Part shown: positions 63,243-64,000 of the stretch, piece after piece
How the letters are laid out: the number at the start of each line of letters is the position of its first letter
How positions within the stretch are numbered: the stretch's first letter is position 1
Source: Metarhizobium sp964253915
GTDB taxonomy: Bacteria > Pseudomonadota > Alphaproteobacteria > Rhizobiales > Rhizobiaceae
NCBI RefSeq assembly: GCF_964253915.1
Contig: NZ_CAXUSG020000006.1
Coordinates: 1 to 64,000, forward strand
Direction of reading: 5' to 3'
DNA: 64,000 bases
The notes under the pieces: model-generated
What the model saw: the letters and a program-made list of their open reading frames with translations, nothing else
Database searches by the model: none
Told to the model about the DNA's origin: nothing
Made by a program: the position numbers and the translations under genes

Positions 63243-64000
63243 ATGCCGAAATCAAGCGATCCGTCCAAAACCTTCGAAACAAAGCTCCAGGAAATCGGTG
63301 CCCGCACCGTGCATATCGGCATGGTCGATCCGGAAGGCGAGTTCCGCGACAAGCTCGTCTCGGCGGAAAAAGCCGCCAAGCTGGCCAAGGGCGGTTATCC
63401 CTTCTGCGAGGTGCTGTATTTCTGGGATATCGCCGAAAGCACCTATCGTGACGGCTCCTTCGTCGACCGCCCGGCGACGATTTTTGCCGATAGCGTCCGC
63501 CGCTATCCCTTCGCCGAAAACACCGCATTGTGCCTGGCCGATTTCAGCGGCGAGTTCGGCCGCCGGTCGCCGCGCAACGTCTGCCTTGCCCAGCTTGAGC
63601 AGGCTGCGGATCTCGGCTTCGACGTCCATTCCGCCTTCGAATTCGAGTTCTTCGTCTTCGACGAAACGGCCGAAAGCATGCGGGCGAAACAATATCGCGA
63701 CCTGACGCACTTCGCCCAGGGCAACCGCACCTATTCGCTGCAGACCTCCGCCCTCTACGGCGACCTGCTGCAGGGCCTCGATGCGACGATGGCGACCATG
63801 GACGTCAAGCTCGACGCGATCCACACCGAACTCGGCCCCGGCTGCTTCGAAGCGCCGCTGGTGCATGCGCAAGGCATCAAGTCGGCCGACGATGCGATGC
63901 TGTTCAAGAATTTCGCCCGCGCCTATTTTGCCCGCAACAACAAGACGGTGAGCTTCATGTCGAAGCTGTCGCCGAAACTGTCCGGGCAATCGGGGCACCT
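63243..64000 (+). CDS. Glutamine synthetase-family protein, 3' end outside the window
   Basis: The first 252 residues are present and the gene runs off the right edge. It has the N-terminal beta-grasp region and the start of the catalytic barrel (SAFEFEFFVFDETAES, with the ExE metal pair, and LGPGCFEAPLVHAQGIKSAD). It is more like the gamma-glutamyl-amine or unusual GlnA-like ligases than housekeeping GlnA. An ATG at 63234 would add three residues. It is divergent from a LuxR regulator gene. With the C-terminal part missing, the amine substrate cannot be guessed. Confidence 0.82.
   Translation, partial: MPKSSDPSKTFETKLQEIGARTVHIGMVDPEGEFRDKLVSAEKAAKLAKGGYPFCEVLYFWDIAESTYRDGSFVDRPATIFADSVRRYPFAENTALCLADFSGEFGRRSPRNVCLAQLEQAADLGFDVHSAFEFEFFVFDETAESMRAKQYRDLTHFAQGNRTYSLQTSALYGDLLQGLDATMATMDVKLDAIHTELGPGCFEAPLVHAQGIKSADDAMLFKNFARAYFARNNKTVSFMSKLSPKLSGQSGH

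Overview
The window looks like the replication end of a repABC replicon (megaplasmid or chromid) of a Rhizobiales/Rhizobiaceae bacterium. The evidence is a repA-repB pair at the left edge, a PcaQ-linked pcaDCHGB operon, rhizobial intergenic palindromes, and high-GC, tightly packed catabolic operons. repC is not in the window and should lie just beyond base 1. I saw no rRNA, tRNA, insertion sequence or CRISPR array.

Layout. 0-2.5 kb: partition/replication genes repB and repA (minus strand). 2.7-5.7 kb: a phosphoribosyltransferase, a membrane diguanylate cyclase and an Xre/RES toxin-antitoxin pair. 5.7-14.5 kb: propionate catabolism, with a ScfR/PrpR-type regulator divergent from pccB, two tandem unknown paralogues, pccA, a ParDE pair on the opposite strand, and methylmalonyl-CoA mutase. 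14.6-16.8 kb: a PAS-PAS-GGDEF-EAL protein. 17-31 kb: a quinate/shikimate-to-beta-ketoadipate region (quiC fusion, TetR regulator, shikimate/quinate dehydrogenase, RbsABC-type transporter, cyclase-family enzyme, then pcaQ and pcaDCHGB). 31-35 kb: a compact kynurenine operon (2-aminobenzoate-CoA ligase, kynU, kynA). 35-43 kb: an N,N-dimethylformamidase-like protein with a class III aminotransferase, then a BMP-type ABC importer. 43.6-59.4 kb: the most interesting region, described below. 59.4-64 kb: an alpha/beta hydrolase, a LysR regulator, YbaN, a CopZ-like chaperone, a LuxR regulator and the start of a glutamine synthetase-family gene.

The 43.6-59.4 kb cluster appears to degrade an N-heteroaromatic compound, plausibly a vitamin B6 form or related pyridine. 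The leftward operon carries an MBL-fold lactonase, an SDR, a beta-hydroxyacid dehydrogenase, an MmgE/PrpD protein, a pyridoxamine-pyruvate aminotransferase and a GntR regulator. The divergent rightward operon carries a PcaC-like protein, an HpaB-type monooxygenase, an NTF2-like protein, two amidases, a flavin reductase, a NicX-type 2,5-dihydroxypyridine dioxygenase and a GMC oxidoreductase. The aminotransferase keeps all six active-site residues I know for the Mesorhizobium enzyme, and the dioxygenase keeps the NicX iron ligands at identical positions. Known vitamin B6 pathways do not use a NicX-type ring cleavage, so this combination may be an undescribed route.

The regions share a theme: short, separately regulated operons channel plant-derived or amino-acid-derived aromatics and short-chain acids toward central metabolism. 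Several local regulators (ScfR-type, TetR, PcaQ, GntR) have candidate binding sites visible next to their targets.
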